Positions 9,282-18,918 of a DNA stretch of 64,000 nucleotides are shown piece after piece (the first letter of the stretch is position 1; every line of letters begins with the position of its first letter). The DNA is from Sphingomonas ginsenosidimutans. GTDB lineage: Bacteria; Pseudomonadota; Alphaproteobacteria; Sphingomonadales; Sphingomonadaceae. Below the pieces are notes generated by a model that worked only from the letters and a program-made list of their open reading frames with translations, ran no database searches and was not told the origin of the DNA. A program made the position numbers and the translations under genes. The stretch is from NCBI RefSeq assembly GCF_002374835.1, contig NZ_NWVD01000001.1:310001-374000 (forward strand). The letters are read 5' to 3'.

Positions 9282-10601
9282 TCAGTCGAGCCGGCGCGCC
9301 AGTTCCACGTTCAGCCCCAGCGCGATCAGCGTGCCGAGCGCGCCCGACAGCAGGTACGCCCCTGCCGCGACCAGCCCGAACGCCTCGGTCAGCGCCAGCG
9401 CCGCCAGCGGGGCGAAGCCCGCGCCGAACAGCCACGCCAGATCCGACGTCAGCGCCGCCCCGGTATAGCGCGCGCGCTTCGGGAAATTGTTGGTGACCGC
9501 GCCCGACGACTGGCCGAACGAAAGGCCTAGCAGGATGAAGCCCATCACCATGAACAGCACCTCGCCCGCGCTGCCCGCGCCCAGCAGCTGCGGCGCGAAG
9601 CCGCTGAACACCGCGATTCCGGCGGCGGTATAGCCCAGCACGCTGCGCCGCCCGATCCGGTCCGCCAGCATTCCCGACAGCACGATCGCGCCGATCCCGA
9701 CGAACCCGCCGGCCATCTCGATCAGCAGGAAGCAGGTGATATCCTCCTGCGTGTACAGCGCGACCCACGACAGCGGGAACACCGTGACCATGTGGAACAG
9801 CGCGAAGCTGGCCAGCGGGGCGAAGGCGCCAATGATGATGTTGCGCCACTGCGCCTTGATCGTCGCGGTGACGCGCGATGGCGTCAGTTCGCGGCTCTTG
9901 AATGATTCCTCATATTCCGGCGTCACGACGATGCGCAGCCGCGCGAACAGCGCCACGACGTTGAGCGCGAAGGCGACGAAGAACGGATAGCGCCAGCCCC
10001 ACGACAGGAAATCCTCGCTCGGCAGCAGCGACACGAACGCGAACAGCCCCGACGCCACGATCAGCCCCAGCGGCGCGCCCAGCTGCGGCACCATCGCCCA
10101 CCAGCCGCGATGCTTTTCGGGCGCGTTGATCGCCAGCAACGAGGGCAGGCCGTCCCACGCGCCGCCCAGCGCGATCCCCTGGCCGATGCGGAACAGCGCC
10201 AGCAGCACCGCCGCCAGCCCGCCGATCGTGGCATAGGTGGGCAGGAACGACACCAGCACCGTCGACGTGCCCAGCAGGAACAGCGCGATCGTCAGCTTCG
10301 TGCCGCGGCCGTAGCGCCGGTCGATCTTCATGAAGATCTGCGTCCCCACCGGCCGCGCGATGAACGCCAGCGGGAACAGCGCGAACGACCACAAGGTCCC
10401 GGTGATCCGGTCGAGATAGGGGAAGACGACCGCCGGGAAGACGAGCACCGAGGCGATCGCATAGACGAAGAAGTCGAAGAATTCCGACGTGCGCCCGATG
10501 ATGACCCCGATCGCGATGTCGGCGGGGCGGACGTGCGGGTCGCCGTCCGTGTGGAGCGCACGGGCGTCGCGTTCGAGCGATGCGGAGGTCGAGGTGGTCA
10601 T
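9282..10601 (-). CDS. MFS transporter, metabolite/H+ symporter (MHS)-like
   Basis: 439-residue 12-helix major facilitator. The N-terminal signature RTSEFFDFFVYAIASVLVFP and the loop DRRYGRGTKLTIALFLLGTS, then the second-half loop ADRIGRRSVLGY, fit the MHS/sugar-transporter-like branch (alpha-ketoglutarate, citrate or proline symporters). The substrate cannot be assigned. It is transcribed away from the cyo operon with a shared 127-bp gap, so the two could share regulation; that is inference. The ATG at 10601 is well placed, and no upstream alternative improves the N-terminus. Confidence 0.9.
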   Translation of the reverse strand: MTTSTSASLERDARALHTDGDPHVRPADIAIGVIIGRTSEFFDFFVYAIASVLVFPAVVFPYLDRITGTLWSFALFPLAFIARPVGTQIFMKIDRRYGRGTKLTIALFLLGTSTVLVSFLPTYATIGGLAAVLLALFRIGQGIALGGAWDGLPSLLAINAPEKHRGWWAMVPQLGAPLGLIVASGLFAFVSLLPSEDFLSWGWRYPFFVAFALNVVALFARLRIVVTPEYEESFKSRELTPSRVTATIKAQWRNIIIGAFAPLASFALFHMVTVFPLSWVALYTQEDITCFLLIEMAGGFVGIGAIVLSGMLADRIGRRSVLGYTAAGIAVFSGFAPQLLGAGSAGEVLFMVMGFILLGLSFGQSSGAVTNNFPKRARYTGAALTSDLAWLFGAGFAPLAALALTEAFGLVAAGAYLLSGALGTLIALGLNVELARRLD

Positions 10602-10638
10602 AGGGCGCTGGCCATGGAAAGGGTTCCGATCGGACGTA

Positions 10639-10668
10639 TTGAACCGCGCAATAGCGTAGCGCGTTCAA
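10639..10668. promoter_or_regulatory. Imperfect dyad in the MFS-cyoA divergent gap
   Basis: TTGAAC-C-GCGC pairs with GCGC-GTTCAA across a 9-nt centre, with one bulged C. A second short dyad, GGACA-AAA-TGTCC, lies at 10679-10691. Either could be an operator for the cyo operon, but no regulator can be assigned from sequence. Confidence 0.35.
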
Positions 10669-10728
10669 CGATGGGATGGGACAAAATGTCCTATTCCGCT
10701 GCACCGCACAAAAGTCTAGGCGCGCCGC

Positions 10729-11868
10729 ATGATCTTCCGTGTTTCCCATCGCGCCAGGATTCGCGGCGCGCTGCTGGCCGGGGCGCTGACCGCGCTCGGC
10801 GGATGCAACACCGTGGTGATGAATCCGGCAGGCGACGTCGCGCGCCAGCAATCGTCGCTGATCGTCTGGTCGACGGTGCTGATGCTGCTCATCATCGTCC
10901 CGGTAATGATCCTGACGGTGCTGTTCGCCTGGCGCTATCGCGAGGGAAACAAGGATGCGCCCTACGAGCCGGACTGGGACCATTCGACCCAGCTGGAACT
11001 GGTGATCTGGTCGGCACCGCTGCTGATCATCATCGCGCTGGGCGCGCTGACCTGGGTCAGCACCCACCTGCTCGACCCCTATCGCCCGCTCGCGCCCGGT
11101 TCGAAGGCCGCGCCCGGCAAGACCACCGCCCCCGCCGCCGCCGCCCCGGCGCCGCTGGTGGTGGAGGTGGTGTCGCTCGACTGGAAATGGCTGTTCATCT
11201 ATCCCGAACAGGGGGTGGCGACGGTCAATGAACTGGTCGTGCCGGTCGACCGCCCGGTGCGGTTCCAGATGACGTCGTCGAGCGTGATGAACACGCTGTG
11301 GATCCCCGCGATGGCGGGCATGATCTATACCATGCCGGGCATGGAGACGGTGCTGCACGGCGTCCTGAACGAGCGCGGGAAATTCCAGGGCCAGTCCGCC
11401 AATTACAGCGGCGCGGGCTTTTCGGGGATGCATTTCTGGACCCATTCGGTCAGCCCGTCGCGGTTCGACCAGTGGGTGGCGGGCGTGAAGCGCCAGCCGC
11501 GCCGGCTGGACGCGGGCACCTATCTGCAACTGGAGCGGCCGAGCGAGAACGTCCGCCCGATCGGTTTCGGCGCGGTCGACCCGGCGTTGTTCCGCCGCAT
11601 CGTCGCGATGTGCGTGAAGCCGGGGACGCCGTGCATGCAGGGCATGTCGCATGGCGGCCCGGCGGTGAACGACCGCGCGCCGCGCGCCGGCGAGGCGGAA
11701 GGCGCGCTGACCCGCGAGCCGGGCGAGAAGGGCGAAAGTCCGCACCTCAGCGCGCCGCACGGCCCGGCGCATGGCCAGGGCGACCCCGGCGACGCCAGCA
11801 ACCGCAACATGACGCATCTCGATCATTCTCCCGCGCGCCCGCGCGCCGATGCCCGCCAGCGGGCCTGA
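10729..11868 (+). CDS. cyoA: Cytochrome bo3 ubiquinol oxidase subunit II
   Basis: 379-residue subunit II of the haem-copper quinol oxidase. A lipoprotein signal with lipobox LGGC (Cys26) is followed by two transmembrane helices (around [20 protein letters not shown] and [20 protein letters not shown]) and a periplasmic cupredoxin domain. The CuA ligands of cytochrome c oxidases are absent: the place reads [12 protein letters not shown], as expected of a quinol oxidase. A hydrophilic His/Gly-rich tail of some 60 residues extends the C-terminus. It is the first gene of cyoABCD-surf1-regB-regA. Confidence 0.96.
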   Translation: MIFRVSHRARIRGALLAGALTALGGCNTVVMNPAGDVARQQSSLIVWSTVLMLLIIVPVMILTVLFAWRYREGNKDAPYEPDWDHSTQLELVIWSAPLLIIIALGALTWVSTHLLDPYRPLAPGSKAAPGKTTAPAAAAPAPLVVEVVSLDWKWLFIYPEQGVATVNELVVPVDRPVRFQMTSSSVMNTLWIPAMAGMIYTMPGMETVLHGVLNERGKFQGQSANYSGAGFSGMHFWTHSVSPSRFDQWVAGVKRQPRRLDAGTYLQLERPSENVRPIGFGAVDPALFRRIVAMCVKPGTPCMQGMSHGGPAVNDRAPRAGEAEGALTREPGEKGESPHLSAPHGPAHGQGDPGDASNRNMTHLDHSPARPRADARQRA

Positions 11869-11875
11869 GGACACC

Positions 11876-13876
11876 ATGTCGGACGACCTCATCAAGACGA
11901 TCTTCGGGCGGCTGACGCTCGACAGCTTCCCGATCCACGAACCGATCCTGGTCGGCACCTTCGCGGTCGTCGCGCTGGGCGGCATCGCGCTGCTGGGCGC
12001 GCTCACCTATTTCAAGCTGTGGCGCTACCTGTGGACCGAATGGTTCACCAGCGTGGACCACAAGAAGATCGGCATCATGTACATCGTACTGGCGCTGGTC
12101 ATGCTGTTGCGCGGCTTCGCCGACGCGATCATGATGCGCCTGCAACAGGCGCTCGCCTTCAACGGCAGCGAAGGCTATCTCAACGCGCACCACTACGATC
12201 AGGTGTTCACCGCCCACGGCGTCATCATGATCTTCTTCGTGGCGATGCCGTTCGTCACCGGGCTGATGAACTATGTCGTCCCGCTGCAGATCGGCGCGCG
12301 CGACGTCAGCTTCCCGTTCCTCAACAATTTCAGCTTCTGGATGACCGTCGCGGGCGCGGTGACGGTGATGGCCAGCCTGTTCGTCGGCGAATTCGCGCGC
12401 ACCGGCTGGCTGGCGATGGCGCCGCTGTCGGGGCTGGATTATTCGCCCGACGTCGGGGTCGATTACTATATCTGGGCCTTGCAGATCGCGGGCGTCGGCA
12501 CCTTGCTGTCGGGCGTCAACCTGATCGCGACGATCGTGAAGATGCGCGCGCCGGGGATGGGCCTGATGAAGATGCCGATCTTCACCTGGTCCGCGCTGGT
12601 CACTAACGTGCTGATCGTCGCCGCCTTCCCGGTGCTGACCGCGGTGCTGGCGATGCTGAGCCTCGATCGCTACGTCGGCACCAATTTCTTCACGAACACC
12701 GGCGGGGGCAACCCGATGATGTACGTGAACATGATCTGGATCTGGGGTCACCCGGAGGTGTACATCCTGATCCTGCCGGCGTTCGGCGTCTTTTCCGAGG
12801 TCGTCTCGACCTTCTCGGGCAAGCGGCTGTTCGGCTATACCTCGATGGTCTATGCGCTGATCGTCATCTGCATCCTGTCGTACCTGGTGTGGCTGCACCA
12901 TTTCTTCACGATGGGATCGGGCGCCAGCGTCAACAGCTTCTTCGGCATCACCACGATGATCATCTCGATCCCCACGGGGGCGAAGATCTTCAACTGGCTG
13001 TTCACGATGTACCGCGGGCGCATCCGCTTCGAGCTGCCGATGATGTGGTCGATCGCGTTCATGCTGACGTTCGTGATCGGCGGGATGACCGGCGTGATGC
13101 TGGCCGTGCCGCCCGCCGACTTCCAGTTCCACAACTCGCTGTTCCTGGTGGCGCATTTCCACAACGTCATCATCGGCGGCGTGCTGTTCGGGATGTTCGC
13201 AGGCGTCAATTACTGGTGGCCCAAGGCGTTCGGGTTCAAGCTGGACAAGTTCTGGGGCACGATCAGCTTCTGGTGCTGGGTGGTCGGCTTCTGGGTCGCG
13301 TTCACGCCGCTCTACATCCTGGGCCTGATGGGCGTCACCCGCCGGCTGCGCGTGTTCGACGACCCCAGCCTGCACATCTGGTTCATTATCGCCGGCATCG
13401 GCGCGGCGATCATCGCCGCCGGGATCGGCGCGATGCTGATGCAATTCTACGTCAGCATCCGCGACCGCGAGAAGCTGCGCGACGTCACGGGCGACCCGTG
13501 GAACGCGCGCACGCTGGAATGGGCGACGTCCTCGCCCCCGCCGGCCTATAATTTCGCGTTCACCCCGGTGATCCACGATCTGGACGCCTGGCACGACATG
13601 AAGGCGAAGAAGGCCGCGCGCCCGACCGAAGGGTTCCGCGCGATCCACATGCCGAAGAATACCGGCGCGGGGGTGATCCTGGCCGGGCTGGCGCTGGTCT
13701 TCGGCCTGGCGATGATCTGGTACATCTGGTGGCTGGCGGCGGTGGCGTTCGTCGCGCTGCTGGCGGTCGCGATCGGGCATACGTTCAACTACGACCGCGA
13801 TTTCCACATCCCGGTCGAGGACGTGATCGCGTCCGAGGACATTCGCACCCGCCAGCTCCAGACCGCGGAAGTATAA
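11876..13876 (+). CDS. cyoB: Cytochrome bo3 ubiquinol oxidase subunit I
   Basis: 666-residue catalytic subunit carrying haem b, haem o3 and CuB. Visible ligand motifs are the haem-b histidine in [13 protein letters not shown], the CuB His and cross-linked Tyr in [12 protein letters not shown], the CuB His pair in WLHHFFTMG, and the haem histidines in [11 protein letters not shown]. Length and helix number match CyoB. The ATG at 11876 ([17 protein letters not shown]) is chosen over an upstream in-frame ATG at 11849 inside cyoA. It pumps protons while reducing O2 with ubiquinol. Confidence 0.97.
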   Translation: MSDDLIKTIFGRLTLDSFPIHEPILVGTFAVVALGGIALLGALTYFKLWRYLWTEWFTSVDHKKIGIMYIVLALVMLLRGFADAIMMRLQQALAFNGSEGYLNAHHYDQVFTAHGVIMIFFVAMPFVTGLMNYVVPLQIGARDVSFPFLNNFSFWMTVAGAVTVMASLFVGEFARTGWLAMAPLSGLDYSPDVGVDYYIWALQIAGVGTLLSGVNLIATIVKMRAPGMGLMKMPIFTWSALVTNVLIVAAFPVLTAVLAMLSLDRYVGTNFFTNTGGGNPMMYVNMIWIWGHPEVYILILPAFGVFSEVVSTFSGKRLFGYTSMVYALIVICILSYLVWLHHFFTMGSGASVNSFFGITTMIISIPTGAKIFNWLFTMYRGRIRFELPMMWSIAFMLTFVIGGMTGVMLAVPPADFQFHNSLFLVAHFHNVIIGGVLFGMFAGVNYWWPKAFGFKLDKFWGTISFWCWVVGFWVAFTPLYILGLMGVTRRLRVFDDPSLHIWFIIAGIGAAIIAAGIGAMLMQFYVSIRDREKLRDVTGDPWNARTLEWATSSPPPAYNFAFTPVIHDLDAWHDMKAKKAARPTEGFRAIHMPKNTGAGVILAGLALVFGLAMIWYIWWLAAVAFVALLAVAIGHTFNYDRDFHIPVEDVIASEDIRTRQLQTAEV

Positions 13877-13880
13877 GACG

Positions 13881-14513
13881 ATGGCGACCACCACCCCCAC
13901 CGCCGCGGCCGGCGAGCCGCCGGCCTATTACGAGCTGGACGAGCATCCGCACCCGCCGGGCGGCAGCACGATGCTGGGCTTCTGGCTGTACCTGATGAGC
14001 GACTGCCTCATCTTCGCGATGCTGTTCGCGGCCTATGGCGTGTACGGCGGCAGCCTGGCGGGCGGGCCCGGCCCGCGCGAGCTGTTCGACCTGCCGCTGG
14101 TCGCGATCAACACCACGATGCTGCTGCTGTCGTCGATCACCTATGGCTTCGCGATGATCGCCACGGACGAGAAGCGCCAGTCGGCGGTCCTCGGCTGGCT
14201 GGGGGTGACCGCGCTGTTCGGCCTCGCCTTCCTCGCGATCGAGCTGTACGAATTCAGCCATCTGATCCACGAAGGGGCCGGGCCGCAGCGGTCGGCGTTC
14301 CTGTCCGCGTTCTTCACGCTTGTCGGCACGCACGGGCTGCACGTCACCTTCGGCCTGATCTGGCTGGCGGTGCTGGTGGTGCAGGTAATGCGCCGCGGGC
14401 TGATCGCCGATAACGTCCGCCGGCTGCAATGCCTGTCGATGTTCTGGCACTTCCTCGACGTCGTCTGGATCGGCGTCTTCACCTTCGTCTACCTGCTGGG
14501 AGTGCTGCGGTGA
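13881..14513 (+). CDS. cyoC: Cytochrome bo3 ubiquinol oxidase subunit III
   Basis: 210-residue five-helix subunit III. It begins with a hydrophilic arm and then GFWLYLMSDCLIFAMLFAAY, the typical first helix of CyoC. The internal THGLHVTFGLIWLAVLVVQV and the final FWHFLDVVWIGVFTFVYLLG are also diagnostic. The gene starts 4 bp after cyoB and its stop overlaps the next start (GTGA), so translation is probably coupled. Confidence 0.96.
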   Translation: MATTTPTAAAGEPPAYYELDEHPHPPGGSTMLGFWLYLMSDCLIFAMLFAAYGVYGGSLAGGPGPRELFDLPLVAINTTMLLLSSITYGFAMIATDEKRQSAVLGWLGVTALFGLAFLAIELYEFSHLIHEGAGPQRSAFLSAFFTLVGTHGLHVTFGLIWLAVLVVQVMRRGLIADNVRRLQCLSMFWHFLDVVWIGVFTFVYLLGVLR

Positions 14514-14947
14514 GCACGCACGACAATCCGCCCGTCCACAGCCATGAACATGGGCATGACCATGGGCGTGACCACGGCCATGGCCATCACGCGCACGACA
14601 ATCATGGCGGCGCGGCGCACGGCACGCGCAAGGGCTATTGGACCGGCTTCATCCTGTCGGTGCTGCTGACCGCGCCGGCGTTCGCGCTGGTGATGACCGG
14701 GGTGATCGCCGACGCGCGGATCACCGCCGGGATCGTCACCGCGCTGGCGGCGGTGCAGATCGTCGTCCACATGGTCTACTTCCTGCACATGAACAGCAAG
14801 TCGGAGAACGGCTGGACGCTGCTGGCGCTGATCTTCACCGTCATCATCGTGGTGATCGCGATCGCCGGGTCGCTGTGGGTGATGTACAACATGAACGTGA
14901 ACATGATGCCCGGCATGCATATGGAGATGACGAGCGGCGGCATGTGA
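14510..14947 (+). CDS. cyoD: Cytochrome bo3 ubiquinol oxidase subunit IV
   Basis: 145-residue three-helix subunit IV. GTG 14510 overlaps the cyoC stop as GTGA and is the best start; upstream in-frame codons lie within cyoC. The first 40 residues are unusually His-rich (about a dozen, as in HSHEHGHDHGRDHGHGHH), which could bind metal. The conserved core follows: TRKGYWTGFILSVLLTAPAF, VQIVVHMVYFLHMN, LLALIFTVIIVVIAIAGSLW. CyoE (haem O synthase), often the next gene elsewhere, is absent here. Confidence 0.94.
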   Translation: MSTHDNPPVHSHEHGHDHGRDHGHGHHAHDNHGGAAHGTRKGYWTGFILSVLLTAPAFALVMTGVIADARITAGIVTALAAVQIVVHMVYFLHMNSKSENGWTLLALIFTVIIVVIAIAGSLWVMYNMNVNMMPGMHMEMTSGGM

Positions 14948-15651
14948 TGCGCGCGCGCATTCCGCTGGGGCTGGGCGCGCTGCTGGCGGCGGCGCTGCTC
15001 GCCGCGCTGGGGGTGTGGCAGGTCGAGCGGCGCGCGTGGAAGCTGGCGCTGATCGCGCGCGTCGATGCGCGGCTGGCGGCGGAGCCGGTGCCTGCGCCGG
15101 GGCCGGAGCGCTGGAGCGCGATCGGTGCGGACGATGCCTATACCCGCGTCACCGTGCGGGGCCGCTGGCTGCCGGTACGCTCCGCCTATGCGCAGGCGGT
15201 GACCGATCTGGGACCCGGCTTCTGGGTGGTCGCGCCGGTCGACACGGGCACCGGCATCGTCATGGTCAACCGCGGATTCGTCGCTGCCGCGCAGCGCGGC
15301 CGCGAGCGCGCGGCGAGCGGCGCCGCTTCGGTCGCCGGGCTGCTGCGCGTCAGCGAACCGGGCGGCGGCTTCCTGCGCCGCAACGATCCCGCAGGCGACC
15401 GCTGGTATTCGCGCGACGTCGCGGCGATCGCGCGAGCGCGCGGGCTGTCGCGCCCGGTCGCCCCCTATTTCGTCGATGCCGACGCCGGCCCGCAGGGGGG
15501 CGGGCCGGACGGCTGGCCACGTGGCGGGTTGACGGTGGTGCGATTCCGCAACAGCCATCTGACCTATGCGGTCACCTGGTTCACGCTGAGCGCAATGATG
15601 GCGTATTTCGCCTGGCGGATCATCCGCGCCGGACCAGCGCGTGACGACTGA
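14947..15651 (+). CDS. SURF1-family oxidase assembly protein
   Basis: 234-residue SURF1/Shy1 homologue with one N-terminal (PLGLGALLAAALLAALGVWQ) and one C-terminal (YAVTWFTLSAMMAYFAWRII) transmembrane helix bracketing a periplasmic domain. SURF1 signatures are GVWQVERRAWK near the start, GRWLP, GFWVVAPV and VMVNRGFV. SURF1 proteins aid haem insertion into subunit I of haem-copper oxidases, which fits its place directly after cyoD. Its ATG overlaps the cyoD stop by one base (TGATG). Confidence 0.9.
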   Translation: MRARIPLGLGALLAAALLAALGVWQVERRAWKLALIARVDARLAAEPVPAPGPERWSAIGADDAYTRVTVRGRWLPVRSAYAQAVTDLGPGFWVVAPVDTGTGIVMVNRGFVAAAQRGRERAASGAASVAGLLRVSEPGGGFLRRNDPAGDRWYSRDVAAIARARGLSRPVAPYFVDADAGPQGGGPDGWPRGGLTVVRFRNSHLTYAVTWFTLSAMMAYFAWRIIRAGPARDD

Positions 15652-16927
15652 GCGCGTCGCGGAGGCGCCGCCGGTCGACGAGACGCGGCGCCGCAACGTC
15701 CGGCTGCTGTCGGTGCTGCGCTGGCTGGCGGTCGGCGGGCAGCTGGCGACGATCCTGACCGTCCGTTTCGTGATCGGCGTGCAGCTGCCGCTCGTCCCGA
15801 TGCTGGCGGCGCTGGCGGCGCTGGTCGCGCTCAACATTGCGGTGCTGGCATGGGAGCGGATCGGCGAGGACCAGCTGTTCGCCATGCTGCTGGTCGACGT
15901 CACCTGCCTGACGATCCAGCTGTACCTGAGCGGCGGGGTCGGCAATCCGTTCGTGACACTGTACCTGCTCCAGGTGGTGCTGGCCGCGGTGCTGCTGCCG
16001 CCGTGGTCCAGCTGGGCGATGGTGGCGATCACCAGCGCGCTGTTCGCCTGGCTCGGCTGGGCCGCGCCGCCCTTCGCGCTGCCGGCGGGCTGGGGATCGA
16101 CGCTGTCGGTCCCCTATGTCGTGGTCAGCTGGTTCAACTTCACGCTCGCCGCGATGCTGCTGGTGCAGTTCGTGACGCAGATCGTGCGCAACCTGTCCGA
16201 ACGCGATGCGCGGCTGGCGGCACTGCGCCAGCGCGCGGCGGAGGAGGAGCATATCGTGCGCATGGGCCTGCTGGCCAGCGGGGCGGCGCACGAACTGGGC
16301 ACGCCGCTCGCCTCGATCGCGGTGATGCTGGGGGACTGGCGCGCCGAACCGGCGATCGCGCGCGATCCCGCGCTGCTCGCCGACCTCGACGACATGCGCG
16401 CCGAGGTGATGCGCTGCAAGAACATCCTGTCGGGGATCCTGCTGGCATCGGGCGAGGTGCGCGGCCACGCGCCCGCGCGCACGACGGCGCGCACCTTCCT
16501 GTCCGGGATCGTCGCCGACTGGCGCGGCAACGGCGCGGCGCAGGCCGAATACGACCACCTGATGAGCGGCGACCCGCGGATCGTCGCGGACAAGGCGCTG
16601 GCGCAGACGATCACCAACCTGCTCGACAATGCCGCGGAAGCGGGGGCGACCGCGATCCGGCTGTGCGCGGCGATCGACGGCGACCGGCTGGTGCTGGCGG
16701 TGCGCGACGACGGCGCGGGGTTCGACCCCGCTATTCTCGACGGGATCGGCAAACCCTATCTCAGCACCAAGGACCGGCGCGGCGCCGGGCTGGGGCTGTT
16801 CCTGGCCACCAATGTCCTGCGCACGCTGGGCGGCACGGTTTCGGCACGCAACCGCCCGTCCGGCGGCAGCGAAGTGACACTGGTGCTGCCGCTGGCGTCG
16901 CTGGCGATCGGGGAGGACGGCGGATGA
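15641..16927 (+). CDS. regB: RegB/PrrB/ActS-type redox-sensing histidine kinase
   Basis: 428-residue membrane sensor kinase. About six N-terminal helices contain the heptapeptide GGVGNPF (residues 98-104), the conserved quinone-binding motif of RegB. The H-box AAHELGTPLASIA has the phospho-accepting His217, and Cys259 in VMRCKNIL matches the redox-active cysteine of R. capsulatus RegB (Cys265). The ATPase domain shows NLLDNAAEAG, DDGAGFD and GAGLGLFLA. The GTG start overlaps surf1 by 11 bp. RegB kinases respond to quinone-pool redox state, which fits its position behind a quinol oxidase. Confidence 0.93.
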   Translation: MTTERVAEAPPVDETRRRNVRLLSVLRWLAVGGQLATILTVRFVIGVQLPLVPMLAALAALVALNIAVLAWERIGEDQLFAMLLVDVTCLTIQLYLSGGVGNPFVTLYLLQVVLAAVLLPPWSSWAMVAITSALFAWLGWAAPPFALPAGWGSTLSVPYVVVSWFNFTLAAMLLVQFVTQIVRNLSERDARLAALRQRAAEEEHIVRMGLLASGAAHELGTPLASIAVMLGDWRAEPAIARDPALLADLDDMRAEVMRCKNILSGILLASGEVRGHAPARTTARTFLSGIVADWRGNGAAQAEYDHLMSGDPRIVADKALAQTITNLLDNAAEAGATAIRLCAAIDGDRLVLAVRDDGAGFDPAILDGIGKPYLSTKDRRGAGLGLFLATNVLRTLGGTVSARNRPSGGSEVTLVLPLASLAIGEDGG

Positions 16928-17466
16928 GCGACGGCAACGCGCAGCGGCGACTGCTCATCATCGAGGACGATGCGATGTTCGCGCGCACGCTGGCGCGCTC
17001 GTTCGAGCGGCGCGGCTATCGCGTTACCGCCATCGCCGGCCCGGCCGAGCTGGAGACGGCGGTGGTCGCGCTGCGCCCCGACCATGCGGTGGTCGACCTG
17101 CGACTCGGCAACGCCTCCGGCCTGACCTGTGTGGAGCGGCTGCACGCGATCGACCCGGCGATGCGGATCGTCGTGCTGACCGGCTTCGCCAGCATCGCCA
17201 CCGCGGTGGAGGCGGTGAAGCTGGGCGCGACCAACTATCTGTCGAAGCCCGCCAATTCCGACGATATCGAGGCCGCGTTCGAGGCATCGGGCACCGGCGA
17301 CGCCAGCGTCGAGCTGGACGCCGCGCCCACATCGCTGCGCACGCTGGAATGGGAACATATCCACCAGACGCTGGCGGACTGCGGCTTCAACGTGTCGGAA
17401 GCGGCGCGCCGGCTGGGGATGCACCGCCGCACGCTGGCCCGCAAGCTGGGCAAGCGGCACCTGTAG
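16924..17466 (+). CDS. regA: RegA/PrrA/ActR-type response regulator
   Basis: 180-residue partner of the upstream kinase. The receiver domain has the acidic pair in LLIIEDDAMF, phospho-acceptor Asp58 in AVVDLRLG, and the conserved Thr and Lys (VVLTGFAS, YLSKPAN). A linker leads to a Fis-type helix-turn-helix (NVSEAARRLGMHRRTLARKL), the strongly conserved RegA recognition unit. It overlaps regB by 4 bp (ATGA). The linker is acidic and Ala-rich instead of the proline stretch of classical RegA. Family members control respiration and other redox functions; targets here are not shown. Confidence 0.93.
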   Translation: MSDGNAQRRLLIIEDDAMFARTLARSFERRGYRVTAIAGPAELETAVVALRPDHAVVDLRLGNASGLTCVERLHAIDPAMRIVVLTGFASIATAVEAVKLGATNYLSKPANSDDIEAAFEASGTGDASVELDAAPTSLRTLEWEHIHQTLADCGFNVSEAARRLGMHRRTLARKLGKRHL

Positions 17467-17475
17467 CGTCCTAGC

Positions 17476-17618
17476 GTCGCCCCAGCGCAGACTCTCGTCG
17501 CGCCAGCGTAGACGCCTGTCGCCCCGGCCTGGGCTCACGTCGCCCCAGCGAAGGCTGGGGCCTTTTGCGGCTCCTGCATGCTCCCTTGCCGGGAGATCCC
17601 AGCCTTCGCTGGGATGAC
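17476..17618. repeat. Family A repeat (17539-17618) with upstream 21-nt array of half-sites
   Basis: A full 80-bp family A element at 17539-17618 is preceded by three degenerate half-sites. GTCGC(C/G)CC-type starts fall at 17476, 17497, 17518 and 17539, an exact 21-nt period. The array fills the gap between the convergent regA and antiporter gene ends and begins 10 bp after the regA stop. Confidence 0.8.
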
Positions 17619-17643
17619 GATCGGTCGGGACGGCGCCCTCGCG

Positions 17644-18918
17644 TTAGGCCTGCGCGCCGTCCAGCGCCGCCAGGTCGCCGCGCGCGCGGGCGCGGCGGCC
17701 ATAGGCGAGTTCGAACAGCGGCGAGGCGATCAGTGTCGTCAGGATCGCCATCATCACCAGGATGGCGAACAGCGCCGGGCCGATGATCCCGCGTTGCAAC
17801 CCGATGTTGATGATGATGAGCTCCATCAGCCCGCGCGCGTTCATCAGCGCGCCGATGCCCAATGCGGTCGCATTGTCCTGTCCGGTCAGCCGCGCCGCCG
17901 CCCAGCATGCGCCGCCCTTCGCCAGCACCGATGCGGCGAAGATCGCCAGTGCCACCGCCAGCAGCGCCGGATCGGCGATCAGCGCCAGCTGCGTGTTGAG
18001 GCCGGAGAAGGTAAAGAACACCGGCAGCAGCAGCAGCACCGTCACCGGCTCCAGTTGCTGACGCAACCCGTCGGCGAAGGCACCGCGCGGCATCACCACG
18101 CCCAGCAGGAAGCCGCCGAACACCGCATGCATCCCCACCGCGTCCATCGCGAAGGCGGCAAGCAGAAACAGCATCAGCGCGACGCCCAGGTCGCCGTGCG
18201 ACACGCGCCCGGTCCGCGCGCCGCGCCGGCCGAGCGGCGCCAGCAACCGCGGGCCGAGACCCAGCACGACCACCGCGAACACGATCGCGCCGCCGATCGC
18301 CTTCACCGCCACCGCCGGCCCGTCGCCGAACGTCGCCAGCACGATCGCCAGTACCGTCCAGGCGCCCGCATCGTCGATCGCCCCCGACGACAGCGACAGC
18401 GTACCCAGCGGCGTGTCCGACAGCCCGCGTTCGTGGATAATCCGCGCCAGCATCGGGAAGGCGGTGATCGCGATGCACGCGCCCAGGAACAGCGTCGCCT
18501 GCACCGGCGTCAGCTGCGCGCTGAACAGGCCGGGCACGGTGCGCAGCCACGGCGCGATCGCGGCGGCGACCAGGAACGGTGCGACCATCCCCGACAGCGA
18601 CACCGCCGCGGCGCTGCGCGCGCTCGCCCGGAAATGATCGGCGCGAAAGCCCAGCCCGACGATGAACATGTACAGGCCGACGCCCAGCTGCGCGATCGCG
18701 TAGAGCAGCCCGCGCATCTCGCGCGGGAACAGCCATTCCTGCACGCCCGGCGCCAGCAGCCCGAGCAGCGACGGACCGAGCACGACGCCCGCGATCATCT
18801 CCCCCACCACCTGCGGCTGTCCCAGCAGCCGGCGCGCGAGCCAGCCGACGCCGCGCGCGGCCGCGACGATCGCGAACAATTGCAGGAAGAACAGCACGCT
18901 CATCTGCGCCGGCGCCAT
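17644..18918 (-). CDS. Cation/proton antiporter (CPA2, Kef/NapA-like)
   Basis: 424-residue integral membrane protein with 12-13 helices of the Na+/H+ exchanger fold. The N-terminal phrase QVVGEMIAGVVLGPSLLG is diagnostic of the monovalent cation:proton antiporter-2 family. The mid-region GAIDDAGAWTVLAIVLA carries the paired acidic residues (Asp-Asp) of electrogenic exchange. There is no C-terminal TrkA-N or TrkA-C nucleotide-binding domain, so it is shorter than KefB/KefC. It likely exchanges K+ or Na+ for H+; which ion is unknown. It is monocistronic and divergent from the PilZ gene. Confidence 0.9.
   Translation of the reverse strand: MAPAQMSVLFFLQLFAIVAAARGVGWLARRLLGQPQVVGEMIAGVVLGPSLLGLLAPGVQEWLFPREMRGLLYAIAQLGVGLYMFIVGLGFRADHFRASARSAAAVSLSGMVAPFLVAAAIAPWLRTVPGLFSAQLTPVQATLFLGACIAITAFPMLARIIHERGLSDTPLGTLSLSSGAIDDAGAWTVLAIVLATFGDGPAVAVKAIGGAIVFAVVVLGLGPRLLAPLGRRGARTGRVSHGDLGVALMLFLLAAFAMDAVGMHAVFGGFLLGVVMPRGAFADGLRQQLEPVTVLLLLPVFFTFSGLNTQLALIADPALLAVALAIFAASVLAKGGACWAAARLTGQDNATALGIGALMNARGLMELIIINIGLQRGIIGPALFAILVMMAILTTLIASPLFELAYGRRARARGDLAALDGAQA

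Noticed and set aside
17476-17618. CRISPR array
   Set aside because: The 21-nt spaced half-sites lack unique spacers of 30 nt or more, are degenerate, and no cas gene is present.
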